Positions 36,048 through 46,708 are shown, counted from the first letter of the stretch. The stretch: 64,000 bases of DNA from Pseudomonas entomophila (GCF_013523125.1 NZ_JAAMQJ010000021.1:1-64000), one strand, 5' to 3'. Notes: a model not told the origin generated them from the sequence alone. Numbers and translations are program-made.

Positions 36048-37490
36048 TCAACCGGTGCAGCGACCGTACTTGTCCTCGAAGCGGACGATGTCGTCTTCGC
36101 CGAGGTAATCGCCGCTCTGCACTTCGATCAGGACCAGGTCGATGACGCCTGGGTTTTCCAGTCGGTGCGTGTGGCCTGCACGAATGAAGGTGGATTCATT
36201 GGTGTGCAGCATCATTTCCTTGTCGTCGTTGACCACCACGGCGGTGCCGCTGACCACGATCCAGTGCTCGCTGCGGTGATGGTGCATCTGCAACGACAGC
36301 GACGCCTTGGGCTTGACCACGATGCGCTTGATCTTGAAGCGCTCGCCGTTTTCCAGGGTGGTGTAGGTGCCCCATGGGCGGTGCACGGTACGGTGCAGCT
36401 GGTGCACGGTGTGGCCCTTGCTCTTGAGCTGGCCGACGATGTGCTTGACGTCCTGGGCGTGGTCCTTGTGGGCGATCATCACCGCATCGGGGGTGTCGAT
36501 CACCAGCAGGTCCTCGACGCCGACCAGGGCGGTGAGACGGTCTTCACTGTTGACGTAGTTGTTGCGCGAGGCATGCGCCAGCACTTCGCCTTCGAAGCGG
36601 TTGCCATCGGCGTCCGCCGGGGTGAGTTCGCTGACGGCGTTCCACGAGCCGATGTCACTCCAGCCGATGTCGCACGGGACGGTGGCGACGCGCTCGGAGC
36701 GTTCCATCAGGGCGTAGTCGATGGAAATGTCCGGGACCTGGGCAAAGCTGTCGGGGTCGATGCTCAGGCAGCTGTAGCCTTTGCCTTCGGCCAGGCGCGA
36801 CTGACGCTTGGCATGGGCTGCGGCCTGCAGCACGTCCGGCGAATGTTTTTCGAATTCTTCCAGCACCGTACCGACACGGAAGCAGAACATGCCGGAGTTC
36901 CAGAAGTAGTTGCCAGCAGCCACGTAGGACTCGGCCACTTGCAGGGTCGGCTTCTCGACGAACCGTGCGACCTTCAGGCCATGCTGCAGCTCGCCGGCCT
37001 GACCGGCCTCGATGTAGCCGAAACCGGTCTCCGGGTACTGGGGCTTGATGCCGAAGGTCACCAGCCAGCCTTGGCCAGACAGCTCGACGGCCTTGCTCAC
37101 GGCCTCGGCGAAGGCCTGCTCGTCCTGGATCAGGTGGTCGGCTGCCAGGACCAGCATGTGCGCGTCGTCACCATGGCTGTCGCGCAGCTGCAGGGCTGCC
37201 AAGGCCACGGCTGCGGCCGTGTTGCGGCCGAAGGGCTCGAGGATGAAGGCCTGGGCAGGGCCGGCCTGCTGGACGGCGCGGTATTCGTCTTCGGTCTTGA
37301 ACAGCAGCTCCCGGTTGGTCACGGTGAGCACTTCCGAGACACCGGCCAGGTTCGAGGCGCGCAGGAAGGTCTTTTGAATCAGATTCTGGCCGTCAGGCAA
37401 GGTCATGAACGGCTTGGGGTGGGCCTCGCGGGACACGGGCCACAGCCGGCTGCCGACGCCGCCTGACAAAATTACGGGTATCAAGTCCAT
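36048..37490 (-). CDS. manC: Mannose-1-phosphate guanylyltransferase/mannose-6-phosphate isomerase
   Basis: The 480-aa bifunctional type II enzyme (WbpW/AlgA class) has the pyrophosphorylase signature GGVGSRLWPVSREAHPKPF at about 10-28. The C-terminal cupin isomerase domain includes RPWGTYTTLENG, KPKASLSLQMHHHRSEHWIVVSG split over the metal site, and a terminal GEDDIVRFEDKYGR. It converts mannose-1-phosphate and GTP to GDP-mannose and fructose-6-phosphate to mannose-6-phosphate. It is upstream of the phosphomannomutase gene in the same direction (129 bp gap), so they likely form a unit. No gmd or rmd gene for GDP-D-rhamnose is in the window. Confidence 0.95.
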   Translation of the reverse strand: MDLIPVILSGGVGSRLWPVSREAHPKPFMTLPDGQNLIQKTFLRASNLAGVSEVLTVTNRELLFKTEDEYRAVQQAGPAQAFILEPFGRNTAAAVALAALQLRDSHGDDAHMLVLAADHLIQDEQAFAEAVSKAVELSGQGWLVTFGIKPQYPETGFGYIEAGQAGELQHGLKVARFVEKPTLQVAESYVAAGNYFWNSGMFCFRVGTVLEEFEKHSPDVLQAAAHAKRQSRLAEGKGYSCLSIDPDSFAQVPDISIDYALMERSERVATVPCDIGWSDIGSWNAVSELTPADADGNRFEGEVLAHASRNNYVNSEDRLTALVGVEDLLVIDTPDAVMIAHKDHAQDVKHIVGQLKSKGHTVHQLHRTVHRPWGTYTTLENGERFKIKRIVVKPKASLSLQMHHHRSEHWIVVSGTAVVVNDDKEMMLHTNESTFIRAGHTHRLENPGVIDLVLIEVQSGDYLGEDDIVRFEDKYGRCTG

Positions 37491-37739
37491 ATCTTATAAT
37501 CCTGCTAGCCACTCGCATGGCACGTAGACGAAACGCAAAGTACTTCAGCAACGATGTGCCACTTCGCACCTTTAACGGTCAAATTCCTTGCTGATCCAGC
37601 TGCTTGGCTTCAACGACACGTGAAGGCAGGCTTACCCCTAAATCCGAGCGCCCAAGAATATCAGAGAACATTCTACGAGGCTCGCCTACAGGCGCAGTAC
37701 TGGGCCATCCGTTGCCGCCCCCTTGGACAACAATGAGAT

Positions 37740-39170
37740 TCATTCGATCTCCACGGGCAGGCCTTTTTTTGAGTAGGCCTCCCGCAGACGCTTTGCCAAG
37801 GCTCGGCGGGCTGGCGCCTCTCCATGCACCAGCCGAATGCGCGAAGGCCACCGCCCCATGCCCGTCACGAACTCGACCAACCCTGCCTGATCGGTATGGG
37901 CCGAATACCCCGGCACGCTGAACACCTTGGCACGCACGTCGTACAGCTGCCCATCCAGGTCGATCTTGACGAAGCCTGCCGCGCCAGCACTCGCCTGGAT
38001 CACGGCACCTGGCGTGCCGGGCACCTGATGCCCGACGAACACGACCTCATGGCGCGGATCGCCCAGCATCGCCTTCAGGTACGCAACGATGCGCCCGCCA
38101 GAACACATGCCGTTACCCGCGATGACGATGGCCGGCTTGCCCGTGCTCTTGAGGTAATTCACTACCCGCGCATGATCGGCATGCCGCTCGATGGAAATCA
38201 GCTGCCCGAACCCCAGCGGCGCGCGCCCTTCGCGCAGGCGCTGGCTGGCGTCGTCGTTCCAATGGGCATGCAGCTCGCGGTAGACCTGGGTGATGCGCTG
38301 GGCCAGCGGCGAGTCGAGGATGACCGGCAGTTGCGACCAGTCCAGCCGGGACAGGGGATCGTCGGGCGCACCGCTCTGGCTCGACGGGCACAGGGCCTTG
38401 CGATGCAGGATGGCCTCCAGGTCGAACAGCACTTCCTGGGTGCGCCCCAGGCTGAACGCCGGAATCAGCACCGTACCCTGGTCGGCGAGCGCGCGCTCCA
38501 CCACCGCCTCGAGCGCCTGCTGTCGATCGCCGGCGGCGTGCAGGCGGTCGCCATAGGTGCTTTCGAGCACCAGCAGGTCGGCGTGCTCAGGCGGCTCCAC
38601 CGCCCGCAACAGGCCACGGGCCGACGCGCCCAGGTCACCCGAGAACACGACCCGCGTGCACCGATCGGTCGTAGGGTGGTGGACATCGCATTCGACGTAG
38701 GCCGAGCCGAGCACATGCCCGGCGCGTTGCAGGCGCACGCGGCAGGTCAGGCCCTGGCGTTCGACCAGCGTGTGCCACTTAGCGAAGGGCAACGGGCGAA
38801 CGCGGGCCTGGACGAAGGCCAGGTAGCGGGCCACCTCGGCAGGGTCGTTGCTGATGGTCAGCTTGTAGGCGTCTTCGAGGACCAGCGGCAACAGCTTGGC
38901 CGAGGGTTCGCTGCACAGGATCGGGCCACGGTAACCGGCCGCGAACAGGGCCGGTAGGCGACCGACGTGGTCCAGGTGCACATGGGTGACGATGAGCGCT
39001 TCAAGGCCTTCGAGGGCGATGTCGAGCGCGGGCTGCCCGAGCGCCTTATCGGCGCTCTGCTCCAGGCCACAGTCGATCAGCACGCTGGTGTCGGCATCGA
39101 GGTGCAGCTGGTGGCACGAGCCGGTGACGGTCTGGGCGCCACCGTGGTGAGTAAGGCTGGGATAGGGCAT
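37740..39170 (-). CDS. MBL-fold/beta-CASP protein, possible RNA-processing nuclease
   Basis: The 476-aa protein has a metallo-beta-lactamase core with the HVHLDHVG metal motif at residues 63-70 and STYGDRLH in the middle. The beta-CASP and RMMBL parts include AGNGMCSGGRIVAYL and VPGYSAHTDQAGLVEFV. This layout is that of bacterial relatives of CPSF/RNase J (YSH1-like exonuclease family). The substrate is not established for this subgroup. It is the last minus-strand gene before the polysaccharide block; a 249-bp gap separates it from manC. Confidence 0.9.
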   Translation of the reverse strand: MPYPSLTHHGGAQTVTGSCHQLHLDADTSVLIDCGLEQSADKALGQPALDIALEGLEALIVTHVHLDHVGRLPALFAAGYRGPILCSEPSAKLLPLVLEDAYKLTISNDPAEVARYLAFVQARVRPLPFAKWHTLVERQGLTCRVRLQRAGHVLGSAYVECDVHHPTTDRCTRVVFSGDLGASARGLLRAVEPPEHADLLVLESTYGDRLHAAGDRQQALEAVVERALADQGTVLIPAFSLGRTQEVLFDLEAILHRKALCPSSQSGAPDDPLSRLDWSQLPVILDSPLAQRITQVYRELHAHWNDDASQRLREGRAPLGFGQLISIERHADHARVVNYLKSTGKPAIVIAGNGMCSGGRIVAYLKAMLGDPRHEVVFVGHQVPGTPGAVIQASAGAAGFVKIDLDGQLYDVRAKVFSVPGYSAHTDQAGLVEFVTGMGRWPSRIRLVHGEAPARRALAKRLREAYSKKGLPVEIE

Positions 39171-39263
39171 GGGTACGCGCTCTGTGGCGACAGGGCGCGG
39201 TATTACGGCAGAGCGTGAACGCCAGGGAAATCAGACCTCGGCGTTCATCGTGTAGGAATTGTC

Positions 39264-39527
39264 CTAGCGCTCGGCCAAAGCCGCTTCACGGGCCTTGAGG
39301 CGGATACGGCGGCGCGAGCGCAGCACGGCATAGCTGCCCAGCACGGGCCCGACGGCCAGGCCCACGATCAGCGCGGCGAGCACCGGCAGTGCCACCGGCA
39401 TGGCCGGCGCGGCCCAGCCGAACAGCACCAGGGACACGTCCTGCTGGTTTTCCAGCACGAAGAACAGGACCACGGCAGCCAACAACAGCACCAGCAGCGC
39501 CACCAGGGCACGTTTGAGATTACGCAT
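39264..39527 (-). CDS. LapA-domain (YciS-like) inner membrane protein
   Basis: The 87-aa protein has two hydrophobic segments (about 6-24 and 40-64: LVALLVLLLAAVVLFFVLEN and VALPVLAALIVGLAVGPVL) followed by a basic cytoplasmic tail. It matches the lipopolysaccharide assembly protein A domain family, where E. coli LapA/LapB regulate LPS amount through LpxC turnover. It follows ihfB by 21 bp, the normal Pseudomonas arrangement. It is unrelated to the large adhesin also called LapA in P. putida. Confidence 0.9.
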   Translation of the reverse strand: MRNLKRALVALLVLLLAAVVLFFVLENQQDVSLVLFGWAAPAMPVALPVLAALIVGLAVGPVLGSYAVLRSRRRIRLKAREAALAER

Positions 39528-39548
39528 CAGACAATTCCTTGGGGCACA

Positions 39549-39848
39549 TCAGGCCTGCGCCTCGTGCTCATCTTCGTTGACCCGGTCGCGCAGTTCCTTG
39601 CCGGGCTTGAAGTGCGGCACGAACTTGCCATCCAGGCTGACCGACTGGCCAGTCTTGGGGTTGCGCCCCACGCGGGGGGCACGATAATGGAGGGAAAAGC
39701 TGCCGAACCCCCGGATCTCGATGCGATCGCCCGTGGCCAAGCATTGTGACATCTGTTCAAGCATGGTCTTGATGGCCAGTTCCACGTCCTTGGGGGACAG
39801 CAGACCCTGGTGGTTGACAATCCGATCGATCAGCTCCGACTTCGTCAT
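39549..39848 (-). CDS. ihfB: Integration host factor beta subunit
   Basis: The 99-aa protein is the DNA-bending IHF beta subunit. The N-terminus [11 protein letters not shown], the [15 protein letters not shown] signature and the RNPKTG beta-arm containing the intercalating Pro are all typical. It pairs with IhfA to bend DNA at sigma-54 promoters and other sites. In many gammaproteobacteria it directly follows rpsA; here an acyltransferase gene and a terminator lie between them. It marks the housekeeping edge of the O-antigen block. Confidence 0.97.
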   Translation of the reverse strand: MTKSELIDRIVNHQGLLSPKDVELAIKTMLEQMSQCLATGDRIEIRGFGSFSLHYRAPRVGRNPKTGQSVSLDGKFVPHFKPGKELRDRVNEDEHEAQA

Positions 39849-39991
39849 GTTTTTCCCTTCGTTATCAAGCAGCTAGATCATTGCTCAATTGGTTGTAGCA
39901 CGTCGCGCAGGATTTGAACAGGGCGGCGCTTGACTTCGAAGGACAATTCGAGTCTGAACAGATTTCAACCGCTGGCCAGGTGGCCGCTGCA

Positions 39992-40561
39992 TCAGGCCAT
40001 GCCCTGCTCGCCCTCGCGCCTGGGGCGGGTCTTGTAGATGGCTCGGTGCTCGGTATAGACCACGGTGTCGTCCGGCACGTCCTTGTCTACGTAGGCCTGG
40101 GCGCCGATCATGACGTTGTTGCCGATGGTGATTTCACCGACGATGCAGGCGTTGGCACCAATGGTCACGTCATCGCCGATGCGGATGTGGCCGTTGATGT
40201 CCTTGGAGCCGATGGTGGTGTTCTGGCGCAGGCGCAGGTTGCGGCCGATGATTGCCCGATGGGTGATCACGATGCCGATACGGTGCGAGAAGCAGATGCC
40301 GGGACCGATCTGGGCAGGCAGCCCGATGTCGATGTTGTGCTCGCGGATCAGGCGTCGATTGATGCGCTTGGCCCACTTGCGGTAATTGATCAGCCCACGC
40401 GGCTTGTTGTACAGGTACTGCGCGATCCTGAACCAGAACACGTAGTGATAGCGCTCCTTGGCCATTACTCGGTTGACCAGGGTGCTGAGCTTGGCGCTGC
40501 CGTCTTCCTTGGTGGCGATTTCCTCGGTGAGGTAGGCGCGCAGTTCTTTGAAGTCTTTCAC
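39992..40561 (-). CDS. Left-handed beta-helix acyltransferase of the serine acetyltransferase type
   Basis: The GTG start at 40561 (reading KDFKELRAYLTEE) is preferred, because AGGGACGA lies 4-11 bases upstream and the 22 codons before it look non-coding; this gives 189 aa. The N-terminal half is helical. Hexapeptide repeats begin near residue 95 (IGPGICFSH, IGRNLRLRQNTTIGS, IGDDVTIGANACIVG, IGNNVMIGAQAYV) and contain the SAT/CysE-like HRIGIVITH stretch. Family members acetylate serine or sugars. The position next to a surface polysaccharide locus makes a sugar acceptor plausible. A terminator separates it from rpsA. Confidence 0.85.
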   Translation of the reverse strand: MKDFKELRAYLTEEIATKEDGSAKLSTLVNRVMAKERYHYVFWFRIAQYLYNKPRGLINYRKWAKRINRRLIREHNIDIGLPAQIGPGICFSHRIGIVITHRAIIGRNLRLRQNTTIGSKDINGHIRIGDDVTIGANACIVGEITIGNNVMIGAQAYVDKDVPDDTVVYTEHRAIYKTRPRREGEQGMA

Positions 40562-40645
40562 GTCTCGTCCCTTGTAGGCCCTCGGGGCATCGTGCAGCAC
40601 AGGGCCACGACACCCAGCTACGGTCATGGTGATAATCGATGGACG

Positions 40646-40675
40646 AAAAAAAGGGCGACCGAAGTCGCCCTTTTC
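40646..40675 (-). terminator. Rho-independent terminator after rpsA
   Basis: GGGCGAC pairs with GTCGCCC around a 4-base loop, with AAAA/TTTT extending the stem and a seven-T run on the minus strand (A-run at 40646-40652). It lies 16 bases after the rpsA stop and so isolates rpsA from the downstream acyltransferase and ihfB genes. Confidence 0.9.
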
Positions 40676-40690
40676 TTTCGCAAGCCGAAC

Positions 40691-42370
40691 TTAGTTCTGC
40701 TTGGCCATCGCTTCGCGCAGCAGCGCAGCCATGGTGGTGTCGCCAGTGCTTTCCGGAGCGTTGGTTTTCAGGCTCTGGATCGCTTCGCGCTCGTCAGCAT
40801 CGTCCTTCGACTTGATGGACAGGCTGATGACGCGGCTCTTGCGGTCGACGCTGATGATCTTGGCTTCGATCTCTTCGCCTTCTTTCAGCACGTTGCGGGC
40901 GTCTTCGACGCGGTCGCGGCTGATTTCGGAGGCTTTGAGGGTCGCTTCGATGTCGTCGGCCAAGGTCACGATGGCGCCTTTGGCGTCAACTTCCTTGACG
41001 ATGCCCTTGACGATGGCACCCTTGTCGTTCAGGGACACGAAGTTGGAGAACGGATCGTCTTCCAGCTGCTTGATGCCCAGGGAGATGCGCTCGCGCTCCG
41101 GGTCAACCGACAGGATGACGGTTTCCAGCTCGTCGCCCTTCTTGAAGCGACGCACGGCTTCTTCGCCGGCTTCGTTCCAGGAGATGTCGGACAGGTGGAC
41201 CAGGCCGTCGATGCCGCCTTCCAGACCAATGAAGATACCGAAATCGGTGATCGACTTGATGGTGCCGGAGATCTTGTCGCCCTTGTTGAACTGGCCAGAG
41301 AAGTCTTCCCATGGGTTCGACTTGCACTGCTTGATGCCCAGGGAGATACGACGACGCTCTTCGTCGATGTCCAGAACCATGACTTCCACTTCGTCGCCAA
41401 CCTGAACGACTTTCGACGGGTGGATGTTCTTGTTGGTCCAGTCCATTTCGGACACGTGCACCAGGCCTTCGACGCCTTCTTCCAGCTCAGCGAAGCAGCC
41501 GTAGTCGGTCAGGTTGGTGACGCGTGCGGTGACGCGGGTGCCTTCTGGGTAACGTGCCTTGATAGCAACCCATGGGTCTTCGCCCAGTTGCTTCAGGCCC
41601 AGGGAAACACGGTTACGCTCGCGATCGTACTTCAGGACCTTGACGTCGATCTCGTCGCCAACGTTGACGATCTCGGACGGGTGCTTGATACGCTTCCAGG
41701 CCATGTCGGTGATGTGCAGCAGGCCGTCCACGCCGCCCAGGTCCACGAAGGCGCCGTAGTCGGTGAGGTTCTTGACGATACCCTTGACCTGCTGGCCTTC
41801 CTGCAGCGATTCCAGCAGCGCTTCGCGCTCTGCACTGTTCTCGGCTTCCAGGACGCTGCGACGGGAAACGACAACGTTGTTGCGCTTCTGGTCCAGCTTG
41901 ATGACCTTGAATTCCAGCTCTTTGCCTTCGAGGTGGGTGGTGTCGCGCACTGGGCGGACATCAACCAGGGAGCCCGGCAGGAACGCACGGATGCCGTTAA
42001 CGTCGACCGTGAAGCCGCCCTTAACCTTACCGTTGATAACGCCCTTGACGACTTCTTCGGCAGCGAAAGCAGCTTCCAGAACGATCCAGCACTCGGCGCG
42101 CTTGGCTTTTTCACGGGACAGCTTGGTTTCGCCAAAGCCGTCTTCGACCGCGTCCAGCGCAACGTGAACTTCGTCACCGACCTTGATGGTCAGCTCGCCA
42201 GCTTCGTTGTAGAACTGCTCGAGCGGGATGACGCCCTCGGACTTCAGGCCAGCGTGTACGGTAACCCAGTCGCCGTCGATGTCGACAACGATACCGGTGA
42301 TGATCGCACCCGGCTGAAGATTGAGGGTTTTCAGGCTTTCTTCAAAGAGTTCTGCAAAGCTTTCGCTCAT
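40691..42370 (-). CDS. rpsA: 30S ribosomal protein S1
   Basis: The 559-aa protein begins [17 protein letters not shown] and carries six S1 RNA-binding repeats. Several share the pattern [15 protein letters not shown] or close variants ([39 protein letters not shown]). It brings mRNA to the ribosome during initiation. An ACAGGAATTAAA ribosome site precedes the ATG. It lies between cmk and ihfB, the classical order. Confidence 0.98.
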   Translation of the reverse strand: MSESFAELFEESLKTLNLQPGAIITGIVVDIDGDWVTVHAGLKSEGVIPLEQFYNEAGELTIKVGDEVHVALDAVEDGFGETKLSREKAKRAECWIVLEAAFAAEEVVKGVINGKVKGGFTVDVNGIRAFLPGSLVDVRPVRDTTHLEGKELEFKVIKLDQKRNNVVVSRRSVLEAENSAEREALLESLQEGQQVKGIVKNLTDYGAFVDLGGVDGLLHITDMAWKRIKHPSEIVNVGDEIDVKVLKYDRERNRVSLGLKQLGEDPWVAIKARYPEGTRVTARVTNLTDYGCFAELEEGVEGLVHVSEMDWTNKNIHPSKVVQVGDEVEVMVLDIDEERRRISLGIKQCKSNPWEDFSGQFNKGDKISGTIKSITDFGIFIGLEGGIDGLVHLSDISWNEAGEEAVRRFKKGDELETVILSVDPERERISLGIKQLEDDPFSNFVSLNDKGAIVKGIVKEVDAKGAIVTLADDIEATLKASEISRDRVEDARNVLKEGEEIEAKIISVDRKSRVISLSIKSKDDADEREAIQSLKTNAPESTGDTTMAALLREAMAKQN

Positions 42371-42496
42371 TTTAATTCCTGTAGATTAGGGCGAGACAGA
42401 CGCCCATCAGCCACATTCCAGACAATGTGGGTTTCGTTCATGTAAAGGAAGGCCGACAGGACAGTGACTGGAGCCCCTGCCTGCCATTCCTGATGA

Positions 42497-43183
42497 TCAG
42501 AGCAGGTCGCGCTGGGCGAGCTCGCTTCTGATCCGTTGCAACACCTGCTCGATGGACAACTCGGTCGAGTCCAGCTGGATGGCATCGGCCGCCGGCTTGA
42601 GCGGGGCCACTGCACGCTGGGTATCACGCTCATCGCGTGCCTGTATCTCTTCTAGCAGACTCGACAGACTAACAGCTTCGCCCTTCCCCTTCAACTGCAG
42701 GAAGCGGCGACGTGCGCGTTCCTCGGCGCTGGCGGTCAGGAAGACCTTCAGCGGCGCGTCGGGGAACACCACGGTGCCCATGTCGCGGCCATCGGCGATC
42801 AGCCCGGGGGCTTCACGGAATGCACGCTGACGCTGCAGCAAGGCGTCGCGTACCGCCGGCAGCGAGGCGACCATGGAGGCGCCGGCGCCGACCGTTTCGG
42901 TGCGGATGACGTTGCTGACGTCCTCGCCCTCGAGAATGATCTGCTGGAGTTTACCGGGTTCGGCAGCGATGAACTGCACGTCCAGATGAGCGGCCAGCGC
43001 CTTGAGCAGCTCTTCGTTGGTCAGGTCCACGCCATGGTTGCTGGCATTGAACGCCAGCAGACGGTACAGCGCGCCGGAATCCAGCAGGCGCCAGCCCAGC
43101 TCGCGTGCCAGCAGGCCCGCGACGGTGCCCTTGCCCGAGCCGCTTGGCCCGTCGATGGTGATGACCGGTGCCAGGGCGCTCAC
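42497..43183 (-). CDS. cmk: Cytidylate kinase
   Basis: The start is GTG at 43183 (then [18 protein letters not shown]), backed by an AGAGGG ribosome site. The GTGA overlap with the tyrA-aroA stop couples the two genes. The protein is 228 aa with the P-loop GPSGSGKGT at about 10-18 and the [16 protein letters not shown] segment. It phosphorylates CMP and dCMP to the diphosphates. The length and the order aroA-cmk-rpsA are standard. Confidence 0.96.
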   Translation of the reverse strand: MSALAPVITIDGPSGSGKGTVAGLLARELGWRLLDSGALYRLLAFNASNHGVDLTNEELLKALAAHLDVQFIAAEPGKLQQIILEGEDVSNVIRTETVGAGASMVASLPAVRDALLQRQRAFREAPGLIADGRDMGTVVFPDAPLKVFLTASAEERARRRFLQLKGKGEAVSLSSLLEEIQARDERDTQRAVAPLKPAADAIQLDSTELSIEQVLQRIRSELAQRDLL

Positions 43184-45420
43184 GACTTGCCCTCTTCTGC
43201 TACACGGATGCCGACCTGCGCGCACAGGGCGAGGAAGTTGGGGAACGAGGTCGCGACGTTGGCGCAGTCATGGATGCGGATCGGCGCGCTGGCGCGCAGC
43301 GAAGCGACGCTGAAGGCCATGGCGATGCGGTGGTCGCCGTAACCGTGCACTTCGCCACCGCCGATCTGGCCACCGTCGATGACGATGCCATCGGGCGTCG
43401 GCTCGCACTGCACGCCCAGCACCTTGAGGCCGTCGGCCATGACCTGGATGCGGTCGGATTCCTTGACCCGCAGCTCTTCGGCACCGCGCAGCACGGTGCG
43501 GCCCTCGGCGCAGGCGGCGGCCACGAACAGCACCGGGAATTCGTCGATGGCCAGGGGCACGAGGTCTTCCGGGATGTCGATGCCTTTGAGGCGAGAACCG
43601 CGCACGCGCAGGTCGGCCACCGGCTCGCCGCCGACTTCACGCTGGTTTTCCAGGGTGATGTCGCCGCCCATCAGGCGCAGGATGTCGATGACGCCGGTGC
43701 GGGTCGGGTTGATGCCGACGTGCTCCAGGACCAGCTCCGAGCCTTCGGCGATCGAGGCCGCGACCAGGAAGAACGCTGCCGACGAGATGTCGGCCGGCAC
43801 TTCGATGCGGGTGGCGGTCAGCGCGCCGCCAGCGCGCAGCGAGGCCACCGGACCATTGGAGTCCACGGTGTAGCCGAAGCCGCGCAGCATGCGCTCGGTG
43901 TGGTCGCGGGTCGGTGCCGGCTCGGTCACGGTGGTGACGCCTTCGGCGTACAGCCCGGCCAGCAGCAGGCAGGATTTGACCTGGGCGCTGGCCATCGGCA
44001 GCGTGTAGTCGAGTGCCTTGAGCGGCTGCCCGCCACGGATGGTCAGCGGCGGACGCCCGTCCGGACCGGTCTCGATCACCGCGCCCATTTCACGCAGCGG
44101 GTTGGCGACGCGGTTCATCGGACGCTTGGACAGCGACGCATCGCCGGTCATGGTCACGTCGAACGGCTGCGCGGCCAGCAGGCCGGACAGCAGGCGCATC
44201 GAGGTGCCCGAGTTGCCCAGGTAGATCGGCCCGGGCGGCGGCTTCAGGCCGTGCAGGCCGACGCCGTGAATGGTCACGCGCCCCTGGCTGGGGCCTTCGA
44301 TGACCACGCCCATGTCGCGGAAGGCCTGCAACGTGGCCAGGGCATCCTCGCCCTCGAGGAACCCTTCGACCTCGGTCGTGCCTTCGGCCAGCGAGCCCAG
44401 CATGATCGAGCGGTGAGAAATCGATTTGTCGCCCGGTACGCGGATCCGTCCGGACAGGCGGCCACCTGGTTGGGCCAGGAAAATCAAGTCGTTGGCGTTC
44501 ATAGCGTCCACATAGGCCCGGCGGGCCAGGATTGTGCTGAAGTGCTCGCGGGCCACCTGTGCGCGGGTGAATACCCCCAGCAACTGGTGCCCGTCCCCTG
44601 AATCGACCGCGTCGCGCAAGGCGTCGAGGTCACTGCGATACGTGTCCAGCGTGCGCAGCACGGCCTCGCGGTTGGCGAGGAAGATGTCGTGCCACATGGT
44701 CGGATCGCTGCCCGCGATCCGGGTGAAGTCGCGGAAACCTCCCGCAGCGTAGCGGAAGATCTCCAGGTTTTCGTCGCGCTTGGCCAAGGAATCGACCAGG
44801 CCGAAGGCCAGCAGGTGCGGCAGGTGACTGGTCGCGGCCAGGACGTCGTCGTGGCGCTCCACGTCCATGTGCTCGACGTCGGCGTCGAGGGCGCGCCAGA
44901 GGCGGTCCACGACGGCCAGGGCATCGGGGTCGGTCTCCGGCAGCGGCGTGAGGATCACCTTGTGACGGCGGTACAGCTCGGCGTTGGAGGCCTCCACGCC
45001 ACTCTGTTCGGACCCGGCGATCGGGTGTCCCGGCACGAAACGTGGCAGGTGATCACCCAGCACAGCGCGTGCGGCACGCACGACGTTGCCCTTGGCGCTG
45101 CCGGCGTCGGTGAGCACGGCCGTGCCCAGATCGAGGGCGGCGAGCCTGGCCAGGAGGGTTTCCATGGCCAGGATCGGCACGGCGAGCTGGATCACGTCGG
45201 CGCCGACGCAGGCCGCGGCCAGGTCGTCCTCGCAGCGATCGACCACGCCCAGTTCGACGGCCAGCTGCCGCGAGCGTGGATCGAGGTCGACACCGACCAC
45301 TTCGCGGCACAGGCCGCTCTGGCGGATGCCCTTGGCGAAAGAGCCGCCGATCAGGCCGAGGCCGATGACCACCAGGCGGCCGATGGGCGGGGTAGGTTTG
45401 TTCGTGACTGCATCAACCAC
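43180..45420 (-). CDS. aroA: Prephenate dehydrogenase / EPSP synthase fusion
   Basis: The 746-aa start at GTG 45420 ([15 protein letters not shown]) is chosen because the upstream frame runs through a REP palindrome and the resulting length fits Pseudomonas homologues. Residues about 10-300 are TyrA-like ([32 protein letters not shown]). Residues about 310-746 are Aro[47 protein letters not shown] and [11 protein letters not shown]. The TyrA part makes hydroxyphenylpyruvate for tyrosine; the AroA part makes EPSP in the shikimate pathway. This fusion is known in Pseudomonas. It follows pheA after a gap with an inverted REP pair. Confidence 0.95.
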   Translation of the reverse strand: MVDAVTNKPTPPIGRLVVIGLGLIGGSFAKGIRQSGLCREVVGVDLDPRSRQLAVELGVVDRCEDDLAAACVGADVIQLAVPILAMETLLARLAALDLGTAVLTDAGSAKGNVVRAARAVLGDHLPRFVPGHPIAGSEQSGVEASNAELYRRHKVILTPLPETDPDALAVVDRLWRALDADVEHMDVERHDDVLAATSHLPHLLAFGLVDSLAKRDENLEIFRYAAGGFRDFTRIAGSDPTMWHDIFLANREAVLRTLDTYRSDLDALRDAVDSGDGHQLLGVFTRAQVAREHFSTILARRAYVDAMNANDLIFLAQPGGRLSGRIRVPGDKSISHRSIMLGSLAEGTTEVEGFLEGEDALATLQAFRDMGVVIEGPSQGRVTIHGVGLHGLKPPPGPIYLGNSGTSMRLLSGLLAAQPFDVTMTGDASLSKRPMNRVANPLREMGAVIETGPDGRPPLTIRGGQPLKALDYTLPMASAQVKSCLLLAGLYAEGVTTVTEPAPTRDHTERMLRGFGYTVDSNGPVASLRAGGALTATRIEVPADISSAAFFLVAASIAEGSELVLEHVGINPTRTGVIDILRLMGGDITLENQREVGGEPVADLRVRGSRLKGIDIPEDLVPLAIDEFPVLFVAAACAEGRTVLRGAEELRVKESDRIQVMADGLKVLGVQCEPTPDGIVIDGGQIGGGEVHGYGDHRIAMAFSVASLRASAPIRIHDCANVATSFPNFLALCAQVGIRVAEEGKS

Positions 45421-45506
45421 AAGTGTGGGCCCTGTGTAGTACGGCGGTTTTTGCGGAGTTTGTGGGGGCCGCGTTGCGGCCCATCGCGGCCGGTCCGGCG
45501 CTCCGG

Positions 45507-45590
45507 CAGGGGCCGCTCCTACAGGGGAAGCGTGTGTGCCTGACGGATGTAGGAGCGGCCCCTGTGCCGCGATGGCCCGCACAGCGGCCC
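45507..45590. repeat. Inverted pair of REP-type palindromes between pheA and tyrA-aroA
   Basis: CAGGGGCCGCTCCTACA (45507-45523) faces its exact inverse TGTAGGAGCGGCCCCTG (45548-45564), which continues into TGCCGCGATGGCCC. Transcribed, the pair forms a long stem that could protect upstream mRNA or attenuate read-through in the serC-pheA-aroA operon. Confidence 0.85.
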
Positions 45591-45613
45591 CACAGCCTCT
45601 GAGTGTCAACGGC

Positions 45614-46708
45614 TCAAAGCACCGCCTTCGGATACGACCCCAGCACCTTCAGCCCTACGGCCTCCTGGCTGATCTGCTCGAGCACGGCCTTGATCAGCGG
45701 GTCGCGGTGGTGGCCGACGAAGTCGATGAAGAACACGTAGGTCCACTTGCCACTGCGCGAAGGCCGGGTCTCGATGCGGGTCAGGTCGATGTCGTTCTGG
45801 TGGAACGGCACCAGCAGCTCGTGCAAGGCCCCAGGCTTGTTGCTCATCGAGACGATGATCGAAGTCTTGTCGTCGCCGGTTGGTGGCACTTCCTGGTTGC
45901 CGATCATCAGGAACCGCGTGGAGTTGTCCGGACGGTCCTCGATCTTCTCGGCCAGGCGCTCCAGCCCGTACAGATTGGCCGCCATGTCGCCGGCGATCGC
46001 CGCCGAGTTCCACTCGCCCTTGACCCGCTTGGCCGCCTCGGCATTGCTCGACACGGCGATGCGCTCGACGTTCGGGTAATGCGCGTCCAGCCACTTGCGG
46101 CACTGGGCCAGGGACTGGGCGTGGGAGTAGATGCGGGTGATGCTGTTGGTCTTGGTGTTCTCGCCCACCAGCAGGTGGTGGTGGATGCGCAGCTCGACTT
46201 CGCCGCAGATGACCATGTCGTGCTCGAGGAAGCTGTCCAGGGTGTGGCTCACGGCGCCTTCGGTGGAGTTCTCCACCGGCACCACGCCGAAGTTGACGGC
46301 ACCGGCCGCCACCTCGCGGAACACTTCGTCGATGGCCGCCATGGGCCGGCTGACCACGGCATGCCCGAAGTGCTTCATGGCCGCGGCCTGGGTGAAGGTC
46401 CCCTCCGGGCCCAGGTAGGCGACCTTGAGCGGCTCTTCCAGGGCCAGGCACGACGACATGATCTCGCGGAACAGTCGGGCCATCTCTTCGTTGCCCAGCG
46501 GACCACGGTTGCGCTCCATGACCCGCTTGAGCACCTGGGCCTCGCGCTCGGGCCGGTAGAACACCGGCTTCTCGCCTTCGGCCAGGGTCGCGGTCTTGAC
46601 CCGCGCCACTTCCTGGGCGCAGCGGGCGCGCTCGCTGATCAACTCGAGGATCTTCTCGTCGAGGCTGTCGATGCGGACCCGCAGCGCCTTGAGTTCCTGC
46701 TCGGACAT
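45614..46708 (-). CDS. pheA: Chorismate mutase / prephenate dehydratase (P-protein)
   Basis: The 364-aa bifunctional enzyme has an AroQ-type mutase helix bundle at 1-90 (RVRIDSLDEKILELI; EKPVFYRPEREAQVLKRV). The dehydratase domain follows (YLGPEGTFTQAAAMKHFG; PVENSTEGAV; TRFLMIG). The C-terminal ACT domain carries the phenylalanine-binding motifs NKPGALHELL and IETRPS, predicting feedback control by Phe. It overlaps the serC stop by one base (TGATG). Confidence 0.97.
   Translation of the reverse strand: MSEQELKALRVRIDSLDEKILELISERARCAQEVARVKTATLAEGEKPVFYRPEREAQVLKRVMERNRGPLGNEEMARLFREIMSSCLALEEPLKVAYLGPEGTFTQAAAMKHFGHAVVSRPMAAIDEVFREVAAGAVNFGVVPVENSTEGAVSHTLDSFLEHDMVICGEVELRIHHHLLVGENTKTNSITRIYSHAQSLAQCRKWLDAHYPNVERIAVSSNAEAAKRVKGEWNSAAIAGDMAANLYGLERLAEKIEDRPDNSTRFLMIGNQEVPPTGDDKTSIIVSMSNKPGALHELLVPFHQNDIDLTRIETRPSRSGKWTYVFFIDFVGHHRDPLIKAVLEQISQEAVGLKVLGSYPKAVL

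Noticed and set aside
37554-37736. Small plus-strand frame of 60 codons between manC and the MBL gene
   Set aside because: It has no ribosome site and no recognisable features, and its position fits the promoter region of manC.
39914-42445. Long plus-strand open frame (843 codons) opposite rpsA and its neighbours
   Set aside because: It is a shadow of the GC-rich minus-strand rpsA and acyltransferase genes: it spans two genes and a terminator, and has the Val/Asp/Gly-rich composition of antisense frames with no domain.
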